In this document: positions 12,068-24,356 of the stretch, one piece after another
Layout of the letters: each line of letters starts with the position of its first letter
Numbering within the stretch: position 1 is the stretch's first letter
DNA from: Epiperipatus broadwayi
Lineage: Eukaryota; Onychophora; Udeonychophora; Euonychophora; Peripatidae
Reading direction: 5' to 3'
Length of the DNA: 64,000 nt
Assembly: GCA_028023455.1 (NCBI GenBank)
Contig: JAQFVV010006220.1
Coordinates: 7,979,852 to 8,043,851 of the forward strand
Made by a program: the position numbers and the translations under genes
The notes under the pieces: model-generated
Seen by the model: only the letters and a program-made list of their open reading frames with translations
Database searches by the model: none
Told to the model about the DNA's origin: nothing

Positions 12068-13372
12068 GAATTAATGGTAATACAGCATCTATTGAGCCAC
12101 ACTGTTTGATGGTGCTATTTCAATGCTAAAGCACATAAATATGCTGCTTACAAGGCCGATCATAGATCTTATGGCCTGTAAACTGTTCAAACACTAAGAT
12201 GTTGAAGTGCACCTTACCCCAACATCTCTAGCATGTTGAACATTATTAGCGATGAGTATACGACACTCTCTCTAGACATTACTCTTGACTATTGTACAGC
12301 GTATGATATGAAGGTTTCGGTACTTGTAATGACGACAAGTCTATTGAACAGATTTTTTTTTTTGCTTCAATGTATTGTAGTTGATATGAGTTGGTAAAAA
12401 TTGTAACGAATTGTTTAAACGCCCCTCCTTTCATTGTCAGGGGTCAGAATTGACAAAATGAGGAGTGTAAATCACGATTCGGCAAAGTTCACGATCAAGT
12501 CGCACACTTTCCGAGACTTTTTCGAGATCAAAACAACAGTTCAATGGCTGACGGCCATTCGGCGTTGTAGTTTTGAGATTGACCTACTACAGGAGGCAAA
12601 TGCACTGGCCTTCCTTCAACCCCAAAAACGAAAATATTTGACTCAGCCAGAAAGAAAACCAAAACTGTCTTTTGTGGTGGTTTAATGAAATTAAGGCATT
12701 GTCAAACATCTGGAATGGAATGTCCATCACGTCAATGGCGACGAAGGGGTTCCATTCGCTCATGGGACGGGTTTTGAGGGCTGGCTGGGAATCGCTTTTT
12801 CCCAAGCGGTACGGTTAATTGATTCTTGAAGACGGGATCAGCTTACAGTGAAGCGTATTACAGCTGACTTGGAAAGGTGTCAAAATGCTGCCGTAAGGAA
12901 TATGACCACAGGTCTTAGAGAAGTCCGTTGAAAAAAACCTTGTTTCTTGATAAACAAAACAAACCAAAAAAAGTTTCTTCAAAAACAATCAAAAAAGACT
13001 TGGTTATAAAAAAAAACAAAAAAAAAGTTGTTTCTTTAAAAAAAAAAAAAAAAAAGAGACTGGACAAAAAGAAATAATGTTTTTTTTTAAAAAAAAAAAA
13101 GACGGAATATTTTTAAAAGCCAAAAAAAAAAAAAAAACATTTTTTGATTTTTAAGAAAAATATATACATCAAACCGGTTATAAAAAAAACAAAAAAACAA
13201 TAACAAACAACAAACAAAAAAAAAGTAAAAAAATTCAAACCAATCCAAAAATTAAAACCATAAATCAAGAAAATTTGAAAAACAGCCCGGTAATGTTATA
13301 TTGATTCGTTTTTCACTAGCAACAGCACCATCGGATGGTGTGGCTCAATAGATGCTGTATTACCGAATTAAT
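12068..13372. mobile_element. DNA transposon with 45-bp TIRs and 8-bp target duplication
   Basis: The element spans 12076-13364 (1289 bp). Its left end GGTAATACAGCATCTATTGA is exactly inverted at the right end, and the match continues to about 45 bp with few mismatches. The direct repeat GAATTAAT flanks it at 12068-12075 and 13365-13372. An 8-bp duplication fits Merlin, hAT or P; hAT and P ends usually begin CA, so a GG start favours Merlin-like, but no transposase signature confirms this. The interior is composite: a GC-richer block at about 12400-12900, then an A-rich low-complexity block at 12950-13270. Confidence 0.85.
12434..12805 (+). pseudogene. unidentified coding-like block inside the DNA transposon
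   Basis: An open frame of 83 codons (12434-12685) sits in the only GC-richer part of the element. It contains RDFFEI, TVQWLTAIRRC and LLQEANALAFLQ. An overlapping opposite-strand frame (12587-12805) is also open. No catalytic DDE motif or zinc finger is visible, so I cannot call a transposase. The short length could be a fragment of one or captured host sequence. Confidence 0.25.
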
Positions 13373-14269
13373 TATGCATTATGTGGTTGGTGCTACCCAA
13401 ACTTCTTATGAATTCCCTAGCATTTGATTATTTATTTAATTGAAATTTTTTTTTTCAAACTTTTTGTTCTATTCTAATGCAGATTTCCACTTATTAGATG
13501 AAAATCAAAAGAAGCTAATATTCTTTGTTTTTAAAAAAATCAATTATTTTTCTACATAGTTCCACAAATTGATCACTTTTAAAGTAAAATTAACAATTTC
13601 AAAAATAGACTTAAAGTAGTTCAGTTCTATTTATAACCTATTTTTACTGAAGTCAATGTTGCTGGATTGAACTCAATGGTCATTTTTTAGTGTAAAAAAA
13701 AATGGAAATAAAAATGAGGACTTTTAGAAAACATTTGATACAATAAAAAAAAAATCTTTTGCAATTTCAAAATTATTTATCATTTCAATAAAAAAAACAC
13801 AATAACAATTTCACATAACATTTTCTATACATCCTAATAAAATATGTGTTTTTAACATATATCTTTAATATATTTCACTAAACTAATAAATTTAAAAAAA
13901 AAAGATATATAAAATACTAAATATTTAATTTTGTAATAAGTTGCTATGGTGAATGTAGTAATGAAAGTTGAAACACATAAAAATAATTTTATTCAAGTGA
14001 TCTATTTTATGATTCGCTTATTTTTCTAGTATTTATTTATTATTCATTTATTTATATTTTTCCCTAAATTGACCCCAACCAATTTATAATTTGATAATAT
14101 AAATAATATTTTAAAATATTAGGTTGCCATAGTTACTTAGTTAATCTTTATAATTCAACACCTCCATTATCCATCAATCAAGTCAAATGAAATTAAATAA
14201 GATCAATATAGTTCCTTTTTTTATATACTGTAATATACAGTTCAAATCTGGGTAGATACAGTGTGTAAG
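13373..14269. other. AT-rich stretch without recognised feature
   Basis: Only homopolymer-rich AT sequence was seen. Composition changes to the purine-rich style of the LINE near 14240-14270. Confidence 0.5.
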
Positions 14270-14640
14270 AGTATGTTTGCTTGAAGCTAGAATTAGGGAT
14301 GTTACAGATAAGGTAAAGAAGCAGGGGAGTAGAATGTTTATGTTATAAGGACAAATAATTTGTCAAAGCCATTGGAGAGAGTAATGGAAGAGTACTAAGA
14401 ATTGATTAGTAGTTTGAATAAGGTTTAAGAAGGAATAGTTGGTTTACTATCAAGATACGACAATAGATATATGTTAGACAGGATATACATGAGAGATTGA
14501 AAAAATTGTGAGAGAAATAAAATTATGTTTGTGGATGTGTGGGATTTTTTTATTAGTATGAGGAAATTTTAAAGATGAATTGCACTTAGCAAAGCAAGGA
14601 AGTGAAGCATTAGGAGCTTTGATTTATGAAAAATATTATA

Positions 14641-15313
14641 ATTCACTAAATATCAGCCTTTTACAGCTACTGTACATGCGCTTTAATGAGTGTTAAATAA
14701 TAAATGAATACTTTTCAGTGCCCATACAAGATATAGCATTTAAGAAAGAATAAAATGAATCCACTTATTCTTTCCGAACCCAAATGTTTATATATGGTTT
14801 GGAAAGAATAAGTGGATTCATTTTATTCTTTCTTAAATGCTATATCTTGTATGGGCACTGAAAAGTATTCATTTATTATTTAACACTCATTAAAGCGCAT
14901 GTACAGTAGCTGTAAAAGGCTGATATTTAGTGAATTACAATTATAAACATCGCGCTATAAAAATAGATGCTTGTTTACATATGTTTGAGTTTCGTTTGAA
15001 AGTGACGTTTAAGTAAATTCTAAGTAATTTCGTCGATGTCATTAAGTCAGACAACGCGAACCGTAATTTAAAGTGAATGATCTATCTTCACGCTTTATTT
15101 GCCAGTACTTAAGATTTGCCCATATATAAACATTTGGGTTCGGAAAGAATAAGTGGATTCATTTTATTCTTTCTTAAATGCTATATCTTGTATGGGCACT
15201 GAAAAGTATTCATTTATTATTTAACACTCATTAAAGCGCATGTACAGTAGCTGTAAAAGGCTGATATTTAGTGAATTACAATTATAAACATCGCGCTATA
15301 AAAATAGATGCTT
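14641..15313 (+). mobile_element. foldback retroelement, family U, inside LINE copy 1
   Basis: The 673-bp insertion is flanked by the 13-bp duplication GAAAAATATTATA (14628-14640, 15314-15326), and removing it rejoins the LINE (compare copy 2 at about 18735-18765). Structure: an inverted unit (14641-14797), a head-to-head junction, a forward unit (14796-14972), a 148-bp middle (14973-15120), and a complete forward unit (15121-15313). The left inverted unit lacks the last 37 nt present at the right end. No coding capacity, A/B box or hammerhead core was seen. The long duplication shows retrotransposition, and the layout is Penelope-like. Confidence 0.85.
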
Positions 15314-15450
15314 GAAAAATATTATAGTTTGGGAACTTTATAAAGGGGGATCAGGATTTAAATTACAGTATTATAAAAAAAAAAACAGTTAAGAATGGAT
15401 GGGGTGTAAGAAGTAAACAAAGACTAGTTGATTCAGATATAAATGTAAAG

Positions 15451-18360
15451 GTGGAGAGGGAATGGGTCTGTAAGACTAATGATAATCAAGCTAATCACAA
15501 ATGTAATAGAGAAGAAAGAATAAAAAGAATTTATAAAAGAATAGTAAGAAAGAAAGAAATTGCTAAAACTGGACATTTGAATATGCAAGGTGGTCAGAAA
15601 ACCAGAAAAGTGGAAGGAATTAAAGCAGTTAAAAACGAGCAGTATGGAAATGCATCTAAGAGAAAAAAAAACCTACACTGGAAGATTGGTTATAGCAGGG
15701 TGTAAATAGAAAAAAAAAAGGGGTGGTAGTATAGGAGTTATGACAAAAAAATATTTAAATAATGTAAAGTGTCAAAAACATTTATGGTTTGAGATAATGT
15801 AAAAAAGATAAGAAAGGATGGTGAATATGGCCACTGGAGATAGTTAAACTAATGGAGTGAAACAGTAGCATATATGAATGCCTAGTTAAGGATATACAGA
15901 ATTTTAAAAAAACATGGGAACAATGGTTATAGGGGATATGAATGGGCATATTGAAGAAATTGATGACATGCATAACAAGAATGGTCAACTTTTAAAATTT
16001 TTTTGACAGCGAGTGAATTTCAGTATTGGGGATTTATTAAATATATATGAGGGGCAATACACATGGTCTAAAAATAATATATTTCACATAACAGATTACG
16101 TATTAGTAGAGATGAAGGGGATGAATAAAATATGAAAAATTAAAGGGTTTAATAATGAAGAGATAGTATGTAATAGTGATCATAATTTCTTTATAATAGA
16201 AATGGTTAGTAGTATGGTAGAAAATAGTAATAAAAGTAGAAAGGATAGTGAAAGATGTAGATGGAGAGTGAATGATAAGAATAAGTTAGAATAATATAAA
16301 AAGAAAGTAGAAAAAATCATGGAAAAGTTTGTTGGAAATGAATATAAGAACTGGTGTGAGGGAAAAAAAAGTGACACAGGGGTTTTTAGAATTAGTAAAA
16401 CTACAAAAGAGAGGGAAAAAGCATGCAGAAAATATAAATGTGCTATTAAAACAAAAAAATGAAAAAGATAATATTAAATAGGGAAAATATTTTTTAAAAA
16501 AAAAAGTTGGCGAAAATAGATAATTATATAGAGAGAATGAAATTAAATAGTAAAATATTAGAGGATATTAATAAAAAAGTAAAAGAGGTGGGAGTAAATA
16601 ATTTTGGAAATATAATAAAAAAGAAGGAATGTAGGGGAGAGAAAAATAGTATTACTAAATGACGAGGAAAAAGAATGTAGCTCTAGAGAAGAATTGGAGA
16701 TAATCTTAAATAAGTATGTAATGGATATAGAAAAGATGTTAGATGTGAAGGACAGTGATAACAAACATAAAAGCACAGGGTAATGGAAATATTAGTTTTA
16801 CAGAAAATGAAATGAATGAGGCAGAGAAGAAATTGAAAAGTGAAAAGGCAAAAGGTTTAGATGGATGGGCAGCAGAGATGATAATGAATTTGGGAAATAG
16901 AGCAAAATTAAATCTATTAACATATTGTAATAAGATGGCACAGAGGACAAAATTTCCAGATAGCTGGAATAATTACAAGAGCAAGGCTATTATTTAAAAG
17001 AAAGGGTAAGGACCATAAAAAGATAAACAAGTATAGACTGATAGTAATAATGTGAGTGTTATATAAAGTTTTTGCATATATGGTAGCTGGAAGACTGGCA
17101 AAATGGATGGAAGAAAATAATATAATGGGAGAAATTAGGTTTTAGAATGGATAGGTGTATAGGAGATAGTTTATTTGTAGTCACACACCTTATAGATATG
17201 AGTAGGAATAGACGTAGTTATATATGGTCTTTATAGATATAGAGAAGGCATATGATAGAGTAAAAAAAATAGATTATGGGTATGTTTAGTAAATTTGAGA
17301 ATGAGTGGAGCTTTATTCGATCTTATTAAAAGACTGGATGAAAATAATTACTATATGTATCAATTAAGAAGTAAAGAATCAAAATTAAAAATGGGGTGGG
17401 ACTAAGACAAGGATGCCCTAGGTTACCTATTTTGTTTTTGTTATATTTGAGAGAAATGGAGAGAGCAATAGAAAGACTAAGAAGAGACATAGAGATACCA
17501 TCAATAGATGGCAAGGGAATGTATATATTATCAGGTTTTTTATTTGGTGATGATATCTTCTTGTGCACAATAAATAGGGAAGATATGGAAGTTATGATGA
17601 CTTGCACAAGGGTGGGTAAAGAGATGGGGATTAAATTTAGTGAAGAAAAATCAAAAGTAATGATGATAAATGCTGGGGAAAGAGAAGATAAGAATTTTTA
17701 TTGGGGTAAATGTGGTGAATAGGGATAACTACTTGGGGAACATAAGTAATCAGAGAAATCGCTTGGATGAATGACAGAAAAAAATTGATAAATGAAGCAA
17801 AAAAAGAAAGGGATTGATAAAGCAATTAACAGTGTTTTCATATAATATATATGATGTAACAAGAATTATATGAAAGGGAGTGGCAGTAGCAGGGTTAACT
17901 TATAGTAACAATGTGTTATGTGCTAATAAAGATTACTTAGAAAAAGTTCAATGGGAAGTAGCAAGGCATGCATTAAATGGAGATGTGTGGATAGCAAAGG
18001 AGGCAATTCAAGGATAAATGGAATGGTCATGATATAAGAGATGAAAAAAAAATGAAAATGTGGAGAAGACTGCAATTTATAGATAGAAGAAAAGATGCAT
18101 TAATAAAAAATAGGGAATTGGAGAGATGGAGAACTAGTATGTACAGTAAAAAGAGTTTAAATATATATAGAAGTAAACAGAATATTGGATGTGAGTTAAT
18201 TTACAATAGCAAGAAAAGTAGTTTACTGTTTAAGGCTTGAACAGGATTGTTAGCAACAAGGGAATATAAACATAAATGCAGAAATCTAAGTGATTTAGTC
18301 TGTAAATTATGCAAGGTAGGCATAGAAAATATTAGGCATCTGCTAATTGAATGTAAATGT
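15451..18360 (+). pseudogene. LINE ORF2 (endonuclease-RT-zinc finger), copy 1, decayed
   Basis: Order seen: an endonuclease start with LNMQGG (about 15580); MVIGDMNGHIEEIDD (15923 on), YTWSKNN, TDYVLV and SDHNFF, all APE-type endonuclease motifs; and the RT finger motif KAKGLDGWAAEMI (about 16845). Then come DIEKAYDRV (about 17235), GLRQGCP (17399), and FGDDIF in place of the usual FADD (about 17543). A C-terminal C-x2-C-x8-H-x4-C (KLCKVGIENIRHLLIEC) lies near 18300-18356. The protein nicks target DNA and reverse-transcribes its own RNA. Several stops and frame changes make this copy inactive. Confidence 0.75.
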
Positions 18361-19179
18361 TATAAATAGAAAAGGTATAAATACTGAAGTTGTGGGAATA
18401 TATATATATATATATATAAACAAAGTGAGTATACAGAAAATGGGTTTTTGGTTTTTATACTGGGTTTAGAAAATGAGATGGAGAATTTAAAATACAAAGG
18501 CCATAAAGTGGACAAAGATGATGATGTGAAAATGTGATGTAGCAAAATAAAGAAGAATATGGGAAAAACTTCGGGTACTGAATGGAAAGGGAAGTAAAAG
18601 TGCTAACAGGTTTCTCTGGGCATAGTGGCTAAGAGATCCCCGACTTCGATAAAGGAGAAGGCACAGTGCATCATATCACATTTACAGTAAAGATGGATTG
18701 CATTTAGCAAAACAAGGAAGTGAAGTAGTAAGGAGTTTGTTTTATAAAAAAGATTATAGTTTGGGAAACTTATAAAGGGGGGTAGAGTTTTAAATTGCAG
18801 TATTGTTAAAAAGAAGAATGGATATGGATGGAATGTAAGAAATAAACAAAGATTAGTTGATTGGGATATATAAATGTAGCCATGATGAGAGAATGGTAAA
18901 ATTAATGGTAAGCAAGTTACTTCAAATGTAATGGAGAAGAAAGAATCAAAAGAATCTATAAAAGAGTAGTCAGGGAAGAAGAAATTGTTAAAATTGTATA
19001 TTTGAATATGCAAAATGATAGGAGATCAGAAAAATGGCTGAAATTAAATTAAAGCAGTTAAAAATGAAAATATTGAGGTAGTAACGGAACACATCTAAGA
19101 AAAGAAGAACCTATACTGGGAGATTTGATATGGTAGGGTATAAAATATAGAAAAGAAAGAGAAAAAAGGGGTGGTTTGC

Positions 19180-22100
19180 ATAGGAGTTATATCAAAAAAA
19201 TATTTAAATACTGTTAAGTGGCAAGAACATTTGTGGTTTACATAAGATTTGGAAGACAAGAATGGATGGTGGCTATAGGGTTAATCACTGGAGATAGTCA
19301 AACTATAATGGATTGGATTAGTAGCCTATATGAATGCCTAATTAAGAATATAAAGAATTTCAAAAAAAATGAGAAGAAAGTAATGATTATAGGAGATATG
19401 AATGGGTATATTGAAGAAATTGATGACGTAGATAACAAGAATGGACAGCTTTTGAACTTTTTTTTATCAGAGATCAATTTGAGCATTGGAAATTTATCAA
19501 ATATTTATGAGGAGCAATAGACATGGTCTAGAAATAATATATTTCACATAATAGATTATGTAGTAGTAAAGAAAGAGATGAATGAATAAGGTATTGAAAA
19601 TTAAAGTGTTTGATAATGAAAAGAGAATATGTAATAGTGATCATAATTTCTTTATAATAGAAATGGTTAGAAATGTGATGGAAAATAGTAATAAAAGTAG
19701 AAAGGATAGGGAAAGATGTGGATGAGAATGAGTGATAAGAATAAGTTAGAAGAATATGAAATAAAAGTAGAAGAAATCATGGAAGAGTTTGTTAGGGTGA
19801 ATATAAGGAGTAGTGAAGTAGAAAAAGTGGCAAATAGGATTTCAGATATGAATATTCAGATGAAGAAAATTAATAGAAATGTGAGAGTTAGTAAAAGTGC
19901 AAACAAGAGGGGAAAAGCATGCAGAGAATACAAACATGCTATTAAAAACAAAAGAAGTTGGTTAAAATAGAAAATTATACAGACAATGAAATTAAATAGT
20001 AAATTGATGGAGGATATTAATAAAAGAGGAAAAGATGGGAGTAAAGAAGAAATGTAGGGGAGAGAGAAATAATATAACTAGATGTAAATAATATTTATTT
20101 TATATAAAGTGCAGATAGTTAGTTGAAATCAAATTAAAAGCTGCAAAACTTTCGCGCTTATTATAATACTTATCTGACAGCCAATCAGATATTATGATGG
20201 CTGTCTGAATAATGATCAAACCATAAACACAAGACAGAGAATTTTACAAGAAAAGGTCGGTCCACCCTTTTCTTTACTTGTCTTTCTATATATCTAAGCC
20301 AGTCTGAAGTATTTAGATTTGAAAGCATGAAGCTTTAAATATCTTCACATTTAACTCACTGAGTCTAAATTACAAACATACAGCGTGAAATCCTATGATT
20401 CACTAGCAGTAGTTTTTAGATATTATAACTTGCAGTAACGTAGGTAAATAATATTTATTTTATATAAAGCACAGATAATTAGTTGAAAGTAAATTGAAAG
20501 GCTGCAAACCTTTCATGCTTATTATAATACTTATCTGACAGCCAATCAGATGTTATGATGGCTGTCTGAATAATGATTAAACCAAAAACACAAGACAAAA
20601 AAGTTATAACATCTAAAAACTACTGCGTAGTAAATTGTAGGATTTCGCACTGTATGTTTGTAATTTACACTCAGTGAGTTAAATGTGTATATATTTAAAG
20701 TTTCATGCTTTCAGACCTAAATACTTCAGACTGGCTTAGATATATAGAAAGACAAGTAAAGAAAAGGGTGGACCGCCCTTTTCTTGTAAAATTCTCTGTC
20801 GTGTGTTTACAGTTTGATCATTATTCAGACAGCCATCATAACATGTGATTGGCTATCAAATAAGTATTATAACAAGCACGAAAGGTTTGCAGCCTTTCAA
20901 TTTAATTACAACTAGATGATGAGGGAATAGAGTGTAGCTCAAGAGAAGAATTAGAGACAATCTTAAATAAGTATGTAATGAATATAGAAAAGATGCTAGA
21001 TGTGAAGGACAGAGTGATAACAAACATAAAAACATATAGTAATGGAAGTATTAGGTTTACAGAAAATGAACTGATTGAGGCAGGGAAGAAATTTAAAAAA
21101 AATGGAAAGGCAAGAGATTTAGATAGATGGGAAACAAAGATGTGCTGAATTTAGGAAATCGGATAAAATTAAACCTATATAAATATGTTTTAATAAGATG
21201 GCACAGATGCAAGAATTTTCAGATAGCTGAAATAATACAAGAATAAGGTAACTATTTAAAGGAATGGGTAAGGATCATAGAAAGTTAAGCAATTATAGAC
21301 TGATAAAGGTAATGTCAGTATTATATAAAGTTTTCACATATATGGTTGCTGGAAGGGTCGCAAAATGGATGAAAGAAAATAATATAGTGAGAGAAATGCA
21401 AGGAGGTTTTTGATCAGCTAGGCATATAGGAGATAGTTTATTTATAGTCACACTACTTATAGATATGAGTAGGAATACAGGTAGACAATTATATATGGTT
21501 TTTAAAGATATAGAGGAGGCATATGATATAGTAAATATAAATAGATTATGGGTAAGTTTAATAAATTTAGGAATAAATGAAGCATTAGTGGATCTTATTA
21601 GGAGATTGTATAAAAATTACTATACATACTAATTAGGAAATATAGAATCAAGTAAAGTTAAAAATGAAATGGGACTAAAGCAAGGATGCACTATATCATT
21701 ATGTTTTTGTTATATTTGAGAAAAATAAAGAGCAATACAAAGACTAAGAAAAGAGGTAGAGATACCATTAATAAATGGCAAGGGAGTATAAATATTATCA
21801 AGTCTTTTATTTGTGGATATCTTATTGTACACAGAAAGTAGTGAAGATATGGAAGTTATGTTGAGGACATGCAGAAGAGTGGGTGAAGAGATGAGGATTA
21901 AATTTAGTGAAGAAAAATCAAAAGTAATGATGATTAATACTCAGAAAAGAGAAGACAAAAATTTTTTATTGGGCGATATAAAGTTAAATGTGGTGAATAG
22001 ATATAACTATTTGGGAATCATCTTAAATAATCAGAGAAATTTCTTGGATGAATGGGAGAAAAAATTGATAACTGAAGCAAAGAAAAAAAAGGGACTGATA

Positions 22101-22860
22101 AAGAAATTAACAATATTCTCATATAATAAGTATGATGTAGCTAGAATTGTATGGAAGGAAGTGGCAGTAGCAGGGTTAACATATGGTAACAGTGCGTTAT
22201 GTGTTAGGAAAGGGTGTTAGATTACTTAGAAAAAGTATAAAGAGAAGTAGGAAGACATGCAGAGATGCAGATGTATGGATAGCAAAGGAAGCAATTCATG
22301 GAGAAATGGGATGATCAAGTTTTTATATGAGAGATGCGAAAAGCAAAATAGAAAATGTTTGGTAGATTACAATTTATGGATAATAAGGGAAAAGCTAAAA
22401 CAGTATTTAATTGGGCGCTATGAGTAAAGGACAGGCAACAAGATGGGTGAGAAATATAGTAAAGTATGCAGAAGATTTGGATAAGGAATTTATGTCAGTA
22501 TACTTATACAAAAGATGGAATGATTGTATTTAGGAGAATTGTTGAGTGTTATAGTGGCAGAAATGGGATAGAATAGATGCATTAATAAAAAAATAGGAAG
22601 TTGGAGAGATGGAGAACTATTATGGAGAATAAAAAGAGTTTAAAATATTGAGTGCGAGTTAATTTATAATAATAGCAAGAAAAGTTTTTACTGTTTAAGG
22701 CTCGGACGGGATTTTTAGCAACAAGGGAATATAACATAAATGGAAAAATATGGATGATTTAATCTGCAAGTTATGTAAGTAAGGCATAAAAAATATTAGG
22801 CATCTGTTAATTGAATGTAAATGCCTGAAAGGAGAAAGGATACAAATAATGAAGTTGTGG
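19180..22860 (+). pseudogene. LINE ORF2, copy 2, decayed and interrupted
   Basis: The endonuclease piece 19218-19520 has VMIIGDMNGYIEEID, followed by a stop, TWSRNN, IDYVVV (about 19552) and SDHNFF (about 19642). The RT region resumes after the foldback insertion near 20920. The long open segment 21813-22220 carries SEEKSKVMMIN and NRYNYLGIILN, then AGLTYGNSALC. The zinc-finger end is near 22764-22830 (ICKLCK, RHLLIECKC). The usual catalytic FADD reads as a degraded VDIL. Confidence 0.75.
20085..20909 (-). mobile_element. foldback retroelement, family A, inside LINE copy 2
   Basis: The 825-bp insertion is flanked by AACTAGATG (20076-20084, 20910-20918). Removing it restores the LINE sequence seen in copy 1 at about 16650. 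On the plus strand it is a complete unit (20085-20444), a partial direct copy (20445-20601), and an inverted copy (20602-20909) that stops about 43 nt short of the complete end. A hairpin GACAGCC/GGCTGTC recurs in each unit. It is non-coding, with no tRNA-like box or hammerhead core. Read on the minus strand, it has the same layout as the element at 14641. Confidence 0.85.
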
Positions 22861-22873
22861 AAAAATAAATATA

Positions 22874-23834
22874 CACCTGGGTCTCTTTTTACACGGACTT
22901 ATTTAACACGATTTTGAAGTTACGCGATTCATGTTTCACCGGAAGTCGAACTCCGATAATGCTCTACTACTTTAAATAATAAATTTTGCGCACTTATGTT
23001 ATATTGAAAGTAATAGCTCATTATTGAAATTCGACTTTCATCTTAGTAATTTCAATATTTTCAGTGCTTTACAATAGTAAGATTTTATGCAATAATGAAA
23101 TTAAAATCATGATTTTCACATTTTATGTATACACACATTAAATTTTACAAGATTATAATGTAAATTTGTTCAAACATCGTGCATGTTAATTTTACATTTT
23201 AAATCACATTCTGTTTTTGCTTTTTTAGAAAAAACGTAATCAATTATTAATCATTTAGTGTCCACAAGTTTATTTTTAAAAGGTCAGTAATGGCAGTGGG
23301 CACAATTAAATTTGACAATTAAAAATTAAAATCTGATTTTTAAACGGAATTGAAAATTAAAGACAAAATTAAGAATTTAATTTTTAGTTGTTAGTTTCAT
23401 AAACAATTAATAAAATCATCGTCCCAAAGATTAATTACTAATTACGTTGTCACCAGAAAACCGTTGACACAACATGAGTGTGAAGTTGGCGCTAGTTGTT
23501 TGCAAACGAATGTGTTTTTTGGCAAATAGCTATAATAATTAAAACATATATAAAAAAAATGTAAATTACTGTACTGTAAATTATGCATAAAAATATATTA
23601 TTTTGAATAAAATTAAATATTATAGTTAAAAAAAGTTTGTCTTGTATCAATTTTTTTCAAATTTGAAATTTTTTATTAGTCATATTTTATTTCCTTATTT
23701 TTTTTTTGCACGAATTTTGAAAAATCACAGACCGCACCCCCCTTTTTCAATGTAAGTTACGTCTATTTTTGCGCGATTTCGTTTGCGCGTGTTTTCTGAG
23801 GAACCTATCTATCGCGTAAAATGAGACCCAGGTG
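22874..23834. mobile_element. non-autonomous pogo/Tigger-like element
   Basis: The 961-bp insertion in LINE copy 2 is bounded by TA at 22872-22873 and 23835-23836. The ends are CACCTGGGTCTC followed by TTTTACACG on the left, with CGCGTAAAATGAGACCC then AGGTG on the right. TA target and a CA-start TIR with a CTC-TTTTA-CGCG wording fit the Tc1/mariner superfamily, pogo branch. No transposase is present, so it needs an enzyme supplied elsewhere. The interior is AT-rich with no repeat. Confidence 0.75.
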
Positions 23835-24016
23835 TATACAAAATGTTTATATAGAAAATGGGTTCTTAATTTTTATGTTGGATTTGGGAAGAATGTGGGA
23901 AAAACTTAAGAGTGTGGGGTGGAAAGGGAAGATAAGGTGACCAACAGATTTCTCTGGGCATAGTGGCTAAGAAATTCCTGACTCTAAAAAAGAAGTCACA
24001 GTGCATCACATCACAT

Positions 24017-24356
24017 CAACACCAGACTCACAAAGAATAATCTTATTAACTATTTCAAGAAAGCAAGTCATTATATTTTTACTAGAAATCATATATAATA
24101 AATAAACTAATCATTTATGTATAGAAACACCTATCCAAATAAATCTTTCTTAACGAATGATAACACTAGGTTGATGAACTTTAATAGATGAAAATAATAA
24201 TTAATAATAATGTAAGTATTAGTTTAAAAAAACACTTTATTTAATTCTAAGCCTTAATATAATCCAATGGAGTGATTCAATCATTATTTTCACTCTCTAC
24301 ACAAATTACACACTCTCTCAACTTAAAACTTCTTTCAATCAATTATTAAAAAATCT
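24017..24356. other. AT-rich spacer
   Basis: Nothing beyond plain AT-rich sequence was recognised between the LINE tail and the tandem duplication. Confidence 0.5.

Larger units (their letters stand above)
14270..18681 (+). mobile_element. APE-type LINE, copy 1
   Basis: The piece covers the end of ORF1, an apurinic-type endonuclease, reverse transcriptase and C-terminal zinc finger, and ends in a CATCATATCACAT-like tail joined directly to copy 2. ORF1's end reads FKDELHLAKQGSEALGALI (about 14568-14624), which resembles the D-x2-H end of SGNH/esterase-type ORF1 proteins known in some LINE clades. The 5' limit is set by composition only. It is interrupted by the foldback element at 14641-15313. 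Many stops and frameshifts occur. Confidence 0.8.
18682..24016 (+). mobile_element. same LINE, copy 2, head-to-tail after copy 1
   Basis: It begins at sequence matching copy 1 from about 14570 (AAGATGGATTGCATTTAGCA) and ends with the same 3' block (TTTCTCTGGGCATAGTGGCT, then GTGCATCACATCACATCA). It lacks the first 300 or so nt of copy 1. It is interrupted by the 825-bp foldback (20085-20909) and the 961-bp pogo-like element (22874-23834). Both 3' ends share a TCACA-type tail, so copy 2 may have inserted at copy 1's tail, or the pair arose by unequal exchange. Confidence 0.8.

Noticed and set aside
14641-15313. Hammerhead ribozyme in family U
   Set aside because: I looked on both strands; the closest strings (GGCTGATATTTAGTGAA, TTTAATGAGTG) miss core bases and do not form stem II.
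16180-17825. Several minus-strand frames with hydrophobic, membrane-like sequence
   Set aside because: Complement of the A/G-rich LINE ORF2; the sense strand carries the RT motifs.
18603-19013. 136-codon minus-strand open frame
   Set aside because: Antisense shadow of the LINE copy junction; Phe/Leu/Ser-rich complement of purine-rich LINE sequence.
20085-20909. Hammerhead or tRNA-like module in family A
   Set aside because: Only a GACAGCC/GGCTGTC hairpin; CTGAAGT and CTGAGTG near GAAA do not meet the core.
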